Assembly (NCBI GenBank): GCA_000702845.1
Contig: JNKK01000008.1
Span: forward strand, 1 to 64,000
DNA length: 64,000 nt
DNA from: Lachnospiraceae bacterium FE2018
Lineage (GTDB): Bacteria; Bacillota; Clostridia; Lachnospirales; Lachnospiraceae
Direction of reading: 5' to 3'
The position numbers and the translations under genes are program-made. How positions within the stretch are numbered: the stretch's first letter is position 1; each line of letters begins with the position of its first letter. The notes beneath the pieces were generated by a model, which saw only the letters and a list, made by a program, of their open reading frames with translations, was not told the origin of the DNA and did not search any database. Positions 1 through 7,906 of this stretch are shown here, piece after piece.

Positions 1-183
1 TACCTGAAGCATCTTTTTCTCAACCATATCAATCTTTTCACTGCACTGCTTCAGGAGTTCCATTCCTTTCTGATAAACCTCGAAGGATTTATCCAGTGAA
101 ATATCTTTATTCTCCAGCTGTTCCGCCAGCGCATCCAACTGCTCGAACGCCTCCTCGAGCGTCAGTTCTCTTTCCTGATCCAT
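1..183 (-). CDS. xseB: Exodeoxyribonuclease VII small subunit (partial, cut by window edge)
   Basis: This is the N-terminal 61 codons of XseB, running off the left edge. The protein begins MDQERELTLEEAFEQLDALA and continues with an acidic, amphipathic helix typical of the small subunit, which pairs with XseA to degrade single-stranded DNA. The ATG at 183 has a strong AAGGAGA ribosome binding site 7 nt upstream. xseA normally lies directly upstream or overlaps. Here 488 bp of repeat DNA (see 222-628) separates the two genes, which is unusual. The identification rests on the helix pattern and on the nusB-xseA context. The C-terminus is not visible. Confidence 0.88.
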   Translation of the reverse strand, partial: MDQERELTLEEAFEQLDALAEQLENKDISLDKSFEVYQKGMELLKQCSEKIDMVEKKMLQV

Positions 184-221
184 TTCTGTCTCCTTCTTAC
201 TAAATCGGGGTTTGCCTTAAA

Positions 222-628
222 CACATGCAAATTCTTTTGTATAAAGATTATGCATGCTTTTCAACATCAGATAAACATGCTGTTTTTTCTGTTTTCAAGA
301 AAATGCATGCTTCATAACTCAACACAGGCATGCAGTTCTTCTCTGTTTTGAGAATTTGCATGTCTCATATCTCAGCGCAGGCATGCAGTTCTTCTCTGTT
401 TTGAGAATTTGCATGTCTCATATCTCAGCGCAGGCATGCAGTTCTTCTCTATTTTAAGAAAATGCATGTCTCACACCCTTGCTTTGGCATGCTAATCTGT
501 CATTTTCGAAATATTTGCATGCCTCATGCCCTTATCTCGGCATGCTGATCTTCTTATATTTAAAATAATGCATGCTTTAAAGCAATCAGCAAGCATGCAA
601 AAACACTTAAGAACAAATACATGCATGC
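222..628. repeat. Tandem array of 53-bp hairpin units in the xseA-xseB gap
   Basis: The 488-bp gap between xseA and xseB holds about 7.5 tandem units with an exact 53-bp period. One GCATGC series falls at 252, 305, 358, 411, 464, 517, 570 and 623, with every step 53. The second series, offset by 23, falls at 275 (degenerate), 328, 381, 434, 487, 540 and 593. Central units (305-463) are nearly identical and outer ones have diverged in sequence but not in length. In the central units CATGCA...TGCATG and an inner TTCTC/GAGAA pair around a short loop, giving an imperfect hairpin of about 35 nt. The period is not a multiple of three, so this is not coding repeat. No promoter or gene was seen inside it. 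Confidence 0.9.
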
Positions 629-671
629 TCATATCTCTTAAAAAGAATAATTGAATCGGGCAAATCCCTGT

Positions 672-1934
672 TTACCCATTTACTTTCTCCACCCGTGTCT
701 CAATCCGCCCGTCTCTGACATAAACACGCAGCAAATCTCCGGCAGCGATTTCTTTCACACTGGTAATGCCATGCCCTTCCGTGTTCTCAACGCGGGCATA
801 TCCCTGATTCAGTTTGTTCAGGGGAGACAACCCCTCAAAACTTCTGAGCAGCAGCTGCAGTCTGTGACGTTTTGCTGTCACAACTGCTTCCATCTGTCTC
901 GGCAGAGATTCCCGCAGCCGTTCCACGTGAAGTCTGTCCCGTTCCAGTGTCCGGTTCAGAAGCAGATTCATCTTCTGCTGATACTCTGAAATTTGTTTCC
1001 TGTAACGCTCGATCTGCATGCCGGGCGACAGATAATTCCACCTGGTCACGCGTTGTCTGAGACCATCGCGGGCATGCTGCAGATTACCGTCCATCCCCAT
1101 CTGAATGCGGCGTTCTGTGCGCGCGAGACGCGTCAGAATTGTCTGCACATCCGCCACAGCAAGTTCTGCCGCTGCTGATGGCGTGGGAGCCCGCAGATCT
1201 GCAGCAAAATCTGAAATCGTGGTGTCTGTCTCATGACCGACCGCCGAAATCACCGGTGTTTCACATGCAAATATTGCTCTTGCGACCGCTTCCTCATTGA
1301 ATGCCCACAAATCCTCGATCGATCCTCCGCCGCGGCCGACAATGATACAGTCCAGGCCCATTGCGTCCAGCGTCTCAATCCCCCGGACAATGCTCTGGGC
1401 AGCACCCTCTCCCTGTACCAGTGCAGGGTACAGAATCAGCTGAATATATGGATTTCTCCGCATGGAAATATTTCGAATATCCTGGATTGCGGCGCCTGTC
1501 GGCGCGGTAACGATACCCAAAGTTCTGACGTAAGACGGAATCGGCTGTTTGTACATGGGATCAAATAATCCCATCTCCTCCAGTTCCTGCTTCAGACGCA
1601 GGAATTTCTCATAGAGAATACCGGCTCCTGCAAGTTCAATTTTCCGGGCATAGAATTGATATCGGCCATCCCGCTCAAATACATCGACCGCGCCGGTTAC
1701 AACGACACGATCTCCTTCTTTCATACGAAAATCCAGTCCGCGGCGCGCACTGGAAAACATAACGCAGGATATCGCCGATGACGCATCTTTCAGCGTAAAA
1801 TAGATGTGTCCTGATCGATGATAGGTACAATTGCTCACCTCTCCGCTGACAGACAGCTTCTGCAGCAGAAAATCCTGGGCAAACATATTTTTTATATATG
1901 CATTAATCTGACTGACGGAATAAATATTGCTCAC
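672..1934 (-). CDS. xseA: Exodeoxyribonuclease VII large subunit
   Basis: 420 residues, a normal length for XseA, the large catalytic subunit of exonuclease VII, which cuts single-stranded DNA into short oligonucleotides. The N-terminal OB fold (about residues 1-100, starting MSNIYSVSQINAYIKNMF) is followed by the catalytic domain with the family signature GRGGGSIEDLWAFNEE and the AVGHETDTT and DLRAPTPSAAAE stretches. A coiled-coil region (about 260-370) and a short C-terminal beta segment complete it. The start overlaps the nusB stop by 4 nt (ATGA), so translation is probably coupled. It is followed by the 53-bp repeat array rather than directly by xseB. Confidence 0.96.
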   Translation of the reverse strand: MSNIYSVSQINAYIKNMFAQDFLLQKLSVSGEVSNCTYHRSGHIYFTLKDASSAISCVMFSSARRGLDFRMKEGDRVVVTGAVDVFERDGRYQFYARKIELAGAGILYEKFLRLKQELEEMGLFDPMYKQPIPSYVRTLGIVTAPTGAAIQDIRNISMRRNPYIQLILYPALVQGEGAAQSIVRGIETLDAMGLDCIIVGRGGGSIEDLWAFNEEAVARAIFACETPVISAVGHETDTTISDFAADLRAPTPSAAAELAVADVQTILTRLARTERRIQMGMDGNLQHARDGLRQRVTRWNYLSPGMQIERYRKQISEYQQKMNLLLNRTLERDRLHVERLRESLPRQMEAVVTAKRHRLQLLLRSFEGLSPLNKLNQGYARVENTEGHGITSVKEIAAGDLLRVYVRDGRIETRVEKVNG

Positions 1935-2368
1935 GTTTCCATCCTGGCAATCTTTCCGAGAATCCCGTTTACAAAGGAAGCTGAATGATCCCCGCCGTAT
2001 TTCTTTGCAATTTCAACGGCTTCGTTGATCGCAACACCGGTCGGGATATCCTCGTCAAAGCGGATCTCGTATACGGCAAGACGCAGCAGATTCAGATCAA
2101 CTTTCCCCATGCGGCCTGTACGCCAGCCTTCACTTGTCTCATCCAGCAGACTGTCAATCTCAGGCTTACGCTGCAGAATGTCGTTCAGTCTTTCTCTGAT
2201 ATACGCCGCTTCTTTTTCTCTGGGAACCGACGTCTGTATTTCTTCGAGCCGTCCGTCCTGCAGGCCGCCGATATACAGGTCAACCTGTTCCGGCAGAAGT
2301 TCACTGTCATAAAACTCTGACAAAAACAGCAGCATAAAAACAGCTTCTCTGATCTCTGTGCGTTTCAT
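1931..2368 (-). CDS. nusB: Transcription antitermination factor NusB
   Basis: 145 residues, all helical, starting MKRTEIREAVFMLLF. The NusB fold signature is visible in the C-terminal half: RLAVYEIRFDEDIPTGVAIN followed by EAVEIAKKYGGDHSASFVNGILG. NusB binds boxA RNA with NusE (S10) in rRNA antitermination complexes. It lies between asp23 and xseA, as in many Clostridia, and overlaps xseA by 4 nt. The upstream gap to asp23 (86 bp) shows no convincing promoter, so the two genes are probably cotranscribed. Confidence 0.95.
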   Translation of the reverse strand: MKRTEIREAVFMLLFLSEFYDSELLPEQVDLYIGGLQDGRLEEIQTSVPREKEAAYIRERLNDILQRKPEIDSLLDETSEGWRTGRMGKVDLNLLRLAVYEIRFDEDIPTGVAINEAVEIAKKYGGDHSASFVNGILGKIARMET

Positions 2369-2454
2369 GTTTTCTCCGATTACTTTCTATTCTCTGTATT
2401 CTTCCGGCTGATCCTTTTCCGCAGACCTGCAGTCCTGCAGGCTTCAGAAAAAAC

Positions 2455-2826
2455 TCAGTCCAGAATTACTTCTGCCACACTGACATTCACATCGGATACC
2501 GTCAGTCCCGTCATGTTCTCAAGTGAAGATTTAATGCGGTCCTGTACCTGTTTTGTTGTCTCCTGCAGGCTGTATCCGTACTTCACATTAATGATAACCC
2601 GGACGCTGGCTTCGTGATCTTTTACATCAACTTTCACACCGCGGAAGATCTGTTTCCGTTTGATCTTTCCGATCTTATCCGCAGTAATATTTCCGCCGAG
2701 CGAAACAACACCGTCTACTTCTGTCGCCGCAAGACCGGCAATGCACGCCAGCACTTCATCCGTGATCTTGGCGGTACCCATATTTCCATCCGTGTATATC
2801 GTAAATAAATTCTTACTTTCAGCCAT
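2455..2826 (-). CDS. Asp23/Gls24 family envelope stress protein
   Basis: 123 residues of the Asp23 (YloU) family: a central region with TEVDGVVSLGGN, then VKVDVKDHEASVRVIINVKYGYSLQE and a final amphipathic helix ENMTGLTVSDVNVSVAEVI. Members are abundant cytoplasmic proteins tied to cell-envelope homeostasis; in staphylococci Asp23 is membrane-tethered through a partner. No signal peptide or membrane segment is visible. An AAGGAGA-like site precedes the ATG, and a good sigma-A promoter lies at 2863-2892. It is the first gene of the asp23-nusB-xseA(-xseB) operon. Confidence 0.93.
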   Translation of the reverse strand: MAESKNLFTIYTDGNMGTAKITDEVLACIAGLAATEVDGVVSLGGNITADKIGKIKRKQIFRGVKVDVKDHEASVRVIINVKYGYSLQETTKQVQDRIKSSLENMTGLTVSDVNVSVAEVILD

Positions 2827-2862
2827 ACTGCATCTCCTTCGTGCATAATCACTTCATTTCAC

Positions 2863-2892
2863 AGTATATCACATCGCACACAATCTGTACAA
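2863..2892 (-). promoter_or_regulatory. Sigma-A-type promoter of asp23-nusB-xseA
   Basis: On the minus strand a -35 TTGTAC (2892-2887) and a -10 TATACT (2868-2863) are separated by 18 bp and lie about 40 bp upstream of the asp23 ATG. Found by eye. Confidence 0.5.
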
Positions 2893-2985
2893 CTTTCAGC
2901 AAATGTCCCCGGTCTCATGTGCGGCCGGGTGTGAAAAGAGCATGCAGAACAGTCCCTTACAATCAGTCAGAACCGTCCCTGATGA

Positions 2986-4578
2986 TCAGTTCCTGCTGAA
3001 CTCCTCCAGCACCAGATTGTCATTCCGGTCCAGTGTCATTCCGACACTCCACTCATTTACAAACAGCAGCAGCGGACGGTCATGCATATCCTTGACCATC
3101 TTCATATCCGATGTTCCGGTAATATTGTCCAGATCAATTTCCCGGTAGTTCGTGATCCACCGGATATAGCCGTACGGCAGCATATCCAGTCGGATATCGA
3201 CATTGTATTCATTTTCCAGACGGAATTTCAGAACGTCAAACTGCAGAACGCCGACGACTCCGACGATGATCTCCTCCATGCCGCCTTTTATTTCCTGAAA
3301 AATCTGAATTGCGCCTTCCTGCGCGATCTGGCGGATCCCCTTGACAAACTGCTTGCGCTTCATAGAATCAATCAGCGCGACACGGGCAAAATGCTCCGGC
3401 GCAAATGTCGGGATTCCCTCATAGCGGAATTTGCTTCCGGGCATACAAATCGTATCACCGATCGCAAAAATGCCCGGATCGAAAACCCCGATGATATCAC
3501 CTGCATAAGCTTCCGAGACAACATGGCGGTCATCTGCCATCATCTGCTGTGGCTGCAGCAGGCGCATCTTTTTATCACCCTGCACATGATAGATCTCTTT
3601 TTCTGCGTCAAATTTGCCGGAGCAGACACGCATAAATGCGACACGATCCCGGTGGTTTTTATTCATGTTTGCCTGAATTTTGAAAACAAAAGCCGAAAAA
3701 TCTGTCCCGAGGGGGTCAATTTCCCCTGCATCGGACATACGCGGCAGCGGTGTCTCTGTCATCCGAAGGAAATGCTCCAGAAATGTCTCGACTCCGAAAT
3801 TAGTCAGTGCTGATCCGAAAAATACCGGCGAGAGCTCTCCGCGGCTTACGCGCTCCTGATCAAATTCTGCAGCCGCGCCATCCAGAAGTTCAATCTCCTC
3901 CAGCAGAAACTCCTTCTCATCCTCTGTCATGACATCCAGAAGATGCGGATCATCCAGATCAATCTTTTCTTCGAATCCTTCTTTTGTCCCTTTCTCCGTA
4001 TCAGAGAACGTCAGTACCTGATTGGCAAACCGGTCGTAAACACCCCGGAACTTCTTTCCCGAACCGATCGGCCAGTTAACCGGGCAGGTCGCGATACCCA
4101 GCTCCTTTTCCACTTCATCGACCAGATCAAATGTATCCCGCGCATCCCGGTCCAGCTTGTTGATGAACGTGAACACAGGTATATGCCGCATTGCACAGAC
4201 TTTAAACAATTTCCGTGTCTGAGCCTCGACACCTTTACCGCCGTCAATTACCATGACCGCGGAATCTGCCGCCATGAGTGTACGATATGTATCCTCGGAG
4301 AAATCCTGGTGCCCCGGTGTGTCCAGAATATTGATGCAGTACCCGTCGAATTCAAACTGCATCACTGATGAAGTAACCGAAATACCACGCTGTTTTTCTA
4401 TCTCCATCCAGTCCGAAACGGCATGCCGCGCCGTTGCTTTTCCCTTGACTGACCCCGCAAGATTAATTGCACCGCCGTACAGCAGAAATTTTTCTGTCAA
4501 TGTTGTTTTTCCGGCATCCGGATGTGAAATGATCGCAAAGGTCCGACGCCGTTTGATTTCTTTTGCTATATCTGCCAC
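2986..4578 (-). CDS. prfC: Peptide chain release factor 3
   Basis: 530 residues, the normal length of RF3, the GTPase that removes RF1/RF2 from the ribosome after termination. The G domain has P-loop HPDAGKTT near residues 19-26, the G3 DTPGHQDF motif and the G4 NKLD motif. The DWMEIEKQRGISVTSSVM switch region separates RF3 from EF-G. Domains 2 and 3 follow and the C-terminus is intact. An upstream GAGGAGAA site supports the ATG at 4578. The GNAT gene ends only 12 bp upstream, so the two may share a transcript. Confidence 0.97.
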   Translation of the reverse strand: MADIAKEIKRRRTFAIISHPDAGKTTLTEKFLLYGGAINLAGSVKGKATARHAVSDWMEIEKQRGISVTSSVMQFEFDGYCINILDTPGHQDFSEDTYRTLMAADSAVMVIDGGKGVEAQTRKLFKVCAMRHIPVFTFINKLDRDARDTFDLVDEVEKELGIATCPVNWPIGSGKKFRGVYDRFANQVLTFSDTEKGTKEGFEEKIDLDDPHLLDVMTEDEKEFLLEEIELLDGAAAEFDQERVSRGELSPVFFGSALTNFGVETFLEHFLRMTETPLPRMSDAGEIDPLGTDFSAFVFKIQANMNKNHRDRVAFMRVCSGKFDAEKEIYHVQGDKKMRLLQPQQMMADDRHVVSEAYAGDIIGVFDPGIFAIGDTICMPGSKFRYEGIPTFAPEHFARVALIDSMKRKQFVKGIRQIAQEGAIQIFQEIKGGMEEIIVGVVGVLQFDVLKFRLENEYNVDIRLDMLPYGYIRWITNYREIDLDNITGTSDMKMVKDMHDRPLLLFVNEWSVGMTLDRNDNLVLEEFSRN

Positions 4579-4590
4579 GTTATTCTCCTC

Positions 4591-5049
4591 TCAGCGATTG
4601 AAAGCAATCACATTCTTCTCGTTCAGTTTAAATTCGTACTGATTTACATCAGACCGCATTTTCCAGCCGATCCCGTTCCAGAAACGGTTTCCGACATCAT
4701 TGTCTGTAAAAGCAACCAGCGAAATGGTATTGATTTCTTCCCTGATCAGGGCATTCATGCAGAACACAACCATCTGCTTTCCGATTCCCTGCCGCCTGCA
4801 GGACTCTGCGACACAAACATGATAAAATGTCGCCGTCCGTCCGTCATGCCCGCAGAGAATTGCACCGACAATCTTTCCGGCCCGCTCCGCCACAACACTG
4901 ATTCCGGCATTGCGCGCGAGAAAACGCACGATATTGTCCCGTGAATCGTCAATACTGCGAATCGCAAATCCGTGAATCGACTGCCAGAGTGCGCGCACAC
5001 TGTCATAGTCCTCCGCCGTCATTGCACGGAGGTTCATTTTCTGATTCAT
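4591..5049 (-). CDS. GNAT-family N-acetyltransferase
   Basis: 152 residues with the GNAT fold: N-terminal beta-alpha (LRAMTAEDYDSVRALWQSI), a strand with AGKIVGAILCGHDGRTATFYHVCV, and the acetyl-CoA loop CRRQGIGKQMV (R-x-x-G-x-G/A). The C-terminal VAFTDNDVGNRFWNGIGWK matches the usual 'N..A..FY...GF' helix and strand. The substrate cannot be told from sequence. It sits 12 bp upstream of prfC and 17 bp downstream of the YbaK-type gene, all on one strand, so it is probably in an operon with them. Confidence 0.87.
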   Translation of the reverse strand: MNQKMNLRAMTAEDYDSVRALWQSIHGFAIRSIDDSRDNIVRFLARNAGISVVAERAGKIVGAILCGHDGRTATFYHVCVAESCRRQGIGKQMVVFCMNALIREEINTISLVAFTDNDVGNRFWNGIGWKMRSDVNQYEFKLNEKNVIAFNR

Positions 5050-5066
5050 TTAAACCTCTATATCTT

Positions 5067-5546
5067 CTACTCCGTCAGCTCCGCGTATTCTGCCCCTGAT
5101 GCCCGGCAGAAATCATCCGGCGCAAGCCTGATCTGGCACCCGATCCTTCCGCCGCTGATATAAATCTCATCAAAAAGCTGCGCCGTCTCATCGATCCTGG
5201 TGACAAACTGTTTTTTCATACCAATTGCCGTGCATCCGCCGCGGACATAACCTGTCAGCGGAAACAGTTCTTTCATATGTATCATCTGCACGGACTTGAC
5301 ACCGACAGATTTCGCACATTTTTTCAGTGCTAGTTCCTCATCCACCGGGATTACGAACACATAGTTCTGTTTATCCGCGCCGATGGTCACCAGCGTCTTA
5401 AAAACCTGCTCATGCGGCAGTCCCAGCCGGTCCGCGGTTGAACTGCCGTCTGTAAATTCATCACACGCATATTCCTGGTGCGTGAAAGGAATCTGCATCC
5501 GCTCCAGAATCCGCATTGCATTCGTTTTTGTTTCTTTTTTTGCCAT
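5067..5546 (-). CDS. ybaK: YbaK/EbsC-type Cys-tRNA(Pro) deacylase
   Basis: 159 residues of the YbaK/ProX editing-domain family, which hydrolyses Cys-tRNA(Pro) made in error by prolyl-tRNA synthetase. Visible marks are the start KETKTNAMRILERMQIPF, the YACDEFTDGSSTADRLGLP stretch, the VFKTLV strand, the conserved lysine region LALKKCAKSVGVKSVQMI, and the GYVRGGCTAIGMKK loop. The length is typical of the free-standing form. It starts 4 bp after the AlsT gene ends and precedes the acetyltransferase, so it is likely in the same transcript. Confidence 0.9.
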   Translation of the reverse strand: MAKKETKTNAMRILERMQIPFTHQEYACDEFTDGSSTADRLGLPHEQVFKTLVTIGADKQNYVFVIPVDEELALKKCAKSVGVKSVQMIHMKELFPLTGYVRGGCTAIGMKKQFVTRIDETAQLFDEIYISGGRIGCQIRLAPDDFCRASGAEYAELTE

Positions 5547-5550
5547 TCAA

Positions 5551-6948
5551 TCACTTCCAGACACTGGTATTATTCAGTCCGATGTTCTTTTCCCGGAAGA
5601 CCGGATCCTTGCCGGCCGCCTTTTGTTTTTCATAGTCTTTCAGTGCCTTCACGGCGATTCCGGAAAGCAGTACAATCGCAATAATGTTTACAACCGCCTC
5701 CAGACCCATCGTAATATCCGCCAGACTCCATGCCACGTCAATATCGTTCTGCGCCCCGAAAAGCACCATTGCCGCTGCCGCGATCCGGAAAATCGTCATC
5801 GCTCTTTTGCTCTTTGTAATAAACCGGATATTCGCCTCTGCATAGAAATAATTGCCAATGATGGAAGTAAATGCAAACATGCATACCGCAGCGGTAATTA
5901 CATGGATGGCGAACGGTCCGAACTGTTTTGCAACAGACTGCTGGATCAGCGGGATGCCGGACAATGTGGAATCTGTCTTATAGACACCGGTAAGAAGCAG
6001 GATAAACACGGTTGTCGAGCAGATCAGCAGCGTATCGATATAGACTGAAATCGTCTGTGCCAGCCCCTGTTTGACCGGATGCGTCACCTCTGCAGAAGCG
6101 GAAGCATTCGGCGCGGAGCCCATGCCGGCCTCATTTGAAAAAAGGCCGCGCTTGATACCGTAGACCATACACGATCCGGTAAAGCCGCCGAAGATTGCCT
6201 TAAAATCAAAGGCCGACCGGAAAATAGAAACGAGGACTGCCGGAATCTCGCCAACATTCAGCACAATAATCAGCAGACCCAGGACAATATAAATACCTGC
6301 CATTACCGGCACCATCACCGACGAGACCCAGCTGATCTTGTCCGTGCCGCCGAAAAACAGCAGCATCGTAATGATAAACAGAAGAATACCGACGATCAGC
6401 GGAACCCTGCTCGTCGCAAAGTTCGGCACATAATACTCAAAAGCCGAGACAATATTATACGCCTGCAGTCCGTTAAAGCCAAATGCAAATGTCGCAATCA
6501 GAGAAATGGCAAAGACAATACCGAGCCAGCGCGCGTGAAGTGCCTTTTCAATATAATAGGCAGGACCTCCCTTGAAGGAATCACCGTCTTTCTCCTTATA
6601 GATCTGTGCCAGGGTACTTTCGGCAAAAGCAGAAGCCGCTCCCAGAATTGCCATCAGCCACATCCAGAATGCCGCACCGGGACCGCCTACGACAATGGCT
6701 GTCGCGACTCCGGCCATGTTGCCTGTTCCGACACGGGAAGCAGTCGCAATCATCAGTGCCTGAAAGGAAGAAACGCCTTTGTCCGATGATTTCTTCTCCA
6801 GCATGCACTTCATTGCGTCCTTAAACAGACGGATCTGCACAAATCCGGTCCGGATTGTGAAGAAAATGCCGGCGCCTGCCAGCATGTAGATCAGACACCA
6901 GGTGTAAAGGATGTCATCAGTTTTTGTAATGATCTGCGTAATGCTCAC
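5551..6948 (-). CDS. Sodium:alanine (AGCS/AlsT) symporter
   Basis: 465 residues with about ten or eleven hydrophobic segments. AGCS-family marks include IRTGFVQIRLFKDAMKCM, SSFQALMIATASRVGTGNMAGVATAI, FSNEAGMGSAPNASA and GGPAYYIEK. These proteins import alanine or glycine with sodium. The start is GTG at 6948, set by an AAGGAG site. The tail after the last membrane segment is short and charged. It lies just upstream (in transcription) of the YbaK-type gene, with a 4-bp gap. Substrate specificity is inferred from the family only. Confidence 0.93.
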   Translation of the reverse strand: MSITQIITKTDDILYTWCLIYMLAGAGIFFTIRTGFVQIRLFKDAMKCMLEKKSSDKGVSSFQALMIATASRVGTGNMAGVATAIVVGGPGAAFWMWLMAILGAASAFAESTLAQIYKEKDGDSFKGGPAYYIEKALHARWLGIVFAISLIATFAFGFNGLQAYNIVSAFEYYVPNFATSRVPLIVGILLFIITMLLFFGGTDKISWVSSVMVPVMAGIYIVLGLLIIVLNVGEIPAVLVSIFRSAFDFKAIFGGFTGSCMVYGIKRGLFSNEAGMGSAPNASASAEVTHPVKQGLAQTISVYIDTLLICSTTVFILLLTGVYKTDSTLSGIPLIQQSVAKQFGPFAIHVITAAVCMFAFTSIIGNYFYAEANIRFITKSKRAMTIFRIAAAAMVLFGAQNDIDVAWSLADITMGLEAVVNIIAIVLLSGIAVKALKDYEKQKAAGKDPVFREKNIGLNNTSVWK

Positions 6949-6994
6949 GGATAATTCTCCTTATAATATTAATGGACAGGTTTATATAGCTGCT

Positions 6995-7016
6995 GAAAAC
7001 ACCTTCAGCCAGGTGT
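6995..7016 (-). terminator. Possible weak terminator after the YdcF-type gene
   Basis: On the minus strand ACACCT-ggctga-AGGTGT (7016-6999) is followed by TTTTC. The stem is only 6 bp, so this is a weak call. It lies in the 79-bp gap before the symporter gene. Confidence 0.3.
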
Positions 7017-7027
7017 ATTTATATCAA

Positions 7028-7786
7028 TCAGAACTTCATATGACCGGCCAGTATATCCTTAACCGTACCGAAATATTCCCGCAGAAGATTATTGGGCAGA
7101 TAAAAACGGTTTGACGGTGCCGCAATGCCGGACACATGCCTGAGTCCGGCCTTCTCTGCAATGGCACAGCTCCTGAAAACATGGAAATTATTTGTCACAA
7201 TACCAACGGTATCCTGTTCCGGATTAATCAGACAGAACGAATTTCTGATATTCTCCATTGTATTCTTCGATTCCGTCTCTACGACAATTCTCTGCGGATC
7301 AATTCCCAGATCAATCAGATACTGTTTCATAATCTCAGCTTCCGGGGCCGGCTCGTTGAACCCCTGTCCGCCGGACACAATGCAGATGGTTCTGTCGTTT
7401 TCTCTTAAATAATCTGCTGCCGTATCCAGCCGGCATTTCAACACTTTGGACGGTCCGTAATCATATACCTGCGCACCCAGCACAATTACATAGTCAAGAT
7501 CAGGTCTCCCGCCGCACTGAAATCTGCTCAGAATCTTTCCCTCTACGACTGCAAAGGCGGTCAGAAAAATGATTCCACAGACGAGAACCGCCGTACGCAC
7601 TGCTGCAGGCAGCCTGCTCCAGAGCTGGAGCCTGCATACAGATGCCAGAAGCAAAGCGGCGATGCCCATCGCGATCCAGACCAGAAAAAAACCGGTTCCG
7701 CTGCCGCTCCTGCTCACAAACAGTCCGTATATCATACACAATATCCCAAGAATACTCCAGATTATCTGTCCGCTCAGACACTTCAT
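7028..7786 (-). CDS. YdcF/ElyC-family (DUF218) membrane protein
   Basis: 252 residues. Three or four N-terminal membrane segments (about 5-100) are followed by a cytosolic or surface DUF218 domain. The marks are DYVIVLGAQVYDYGPSKVLKCRLDTAADYL, IVSGGQGFNEPAPEAEIMKQYL and TESKNTMENIRNSF, then VGIVTNNFHVFRSCAIAEKAGL. This family includes SanA, ElyC and YdcF, linked to envelope or polymer-precursor functions, but the chemistry here is unknown. A purine-rich AGGAGAGGGG site lies directly before the ATG. It stands alone between a terminator upstream (7847-7889) and the symporter gene. Confidence 0.88.
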   Translation of the reverse strand: MKCLSGQIIWSILGILCMIYGLFVSRSGSGTGFFLVWIAMGIAALLLASVCRLQLWSRLPAAVRTAVLVCGIIFLTAFAVVEGKILSRFQCGGRPDLDYVIVLGAQVYDYGPSKVLKCRLDTAADYLRENDRTICIVSGGQGFNEPAPEAEIMKQYLIDLGIDPQRIVVETESKNTMENIRNSFCLINPEQDTVGIVTNNFHVFRSCAIAEKAGLRHVSGIAAPSNRFYLPNNLLREYFGTVKDILAGHMKF

Positions 7787-7846
7787 CCCCTCTCCTGAAT
7801 CTTCCTACCATTGTACTTGCAATTCATATTACTTGTCAATTTCCTG

Positions 7847-7889
7847 AAAAAGCAGCCGGAAACATCACTTTCGTGACGTCTCCGGCTGC
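7847..7889 (-). terminator. Rho-independent terminator of the URO-D-type gene
   Basis: On the minus strand GCAGCCGGA opens and TCCGGCTGC closes a long stem with a GAAA loop (7889-7852), followed by TTTTT. It isolates the URO-D-type gene from the YdcF-type gene. Confidence 0.85.
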
Positions 7890-7906
7890 CCGTATCAGAT
7901 CAGTCT

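Noticed and set aside
222-628. CRISPR array
   Set aside because: The period is constant (53 bp) but only about 6 bp are constant in all units and the rest drifts gradually from unit to unit. Real CRISPR arrays have long identical repeats and unrelated spacers.
651-989. Plus-strand coding region over xseA
   Set aside because: It lies inside the xseA gene on the other strand and has no ribosome binding site or recognisable product. The same applies to the many open frames opposite rpoB, rpoC and the other long genes.
2400-2454. Terminator after asp23
   Set aside because: CCTGCAG-ga-CTGCAGG has only a 2-nt loop, and the T run precedes it on the transcribed strand rather than following it, so it is more likely chance.
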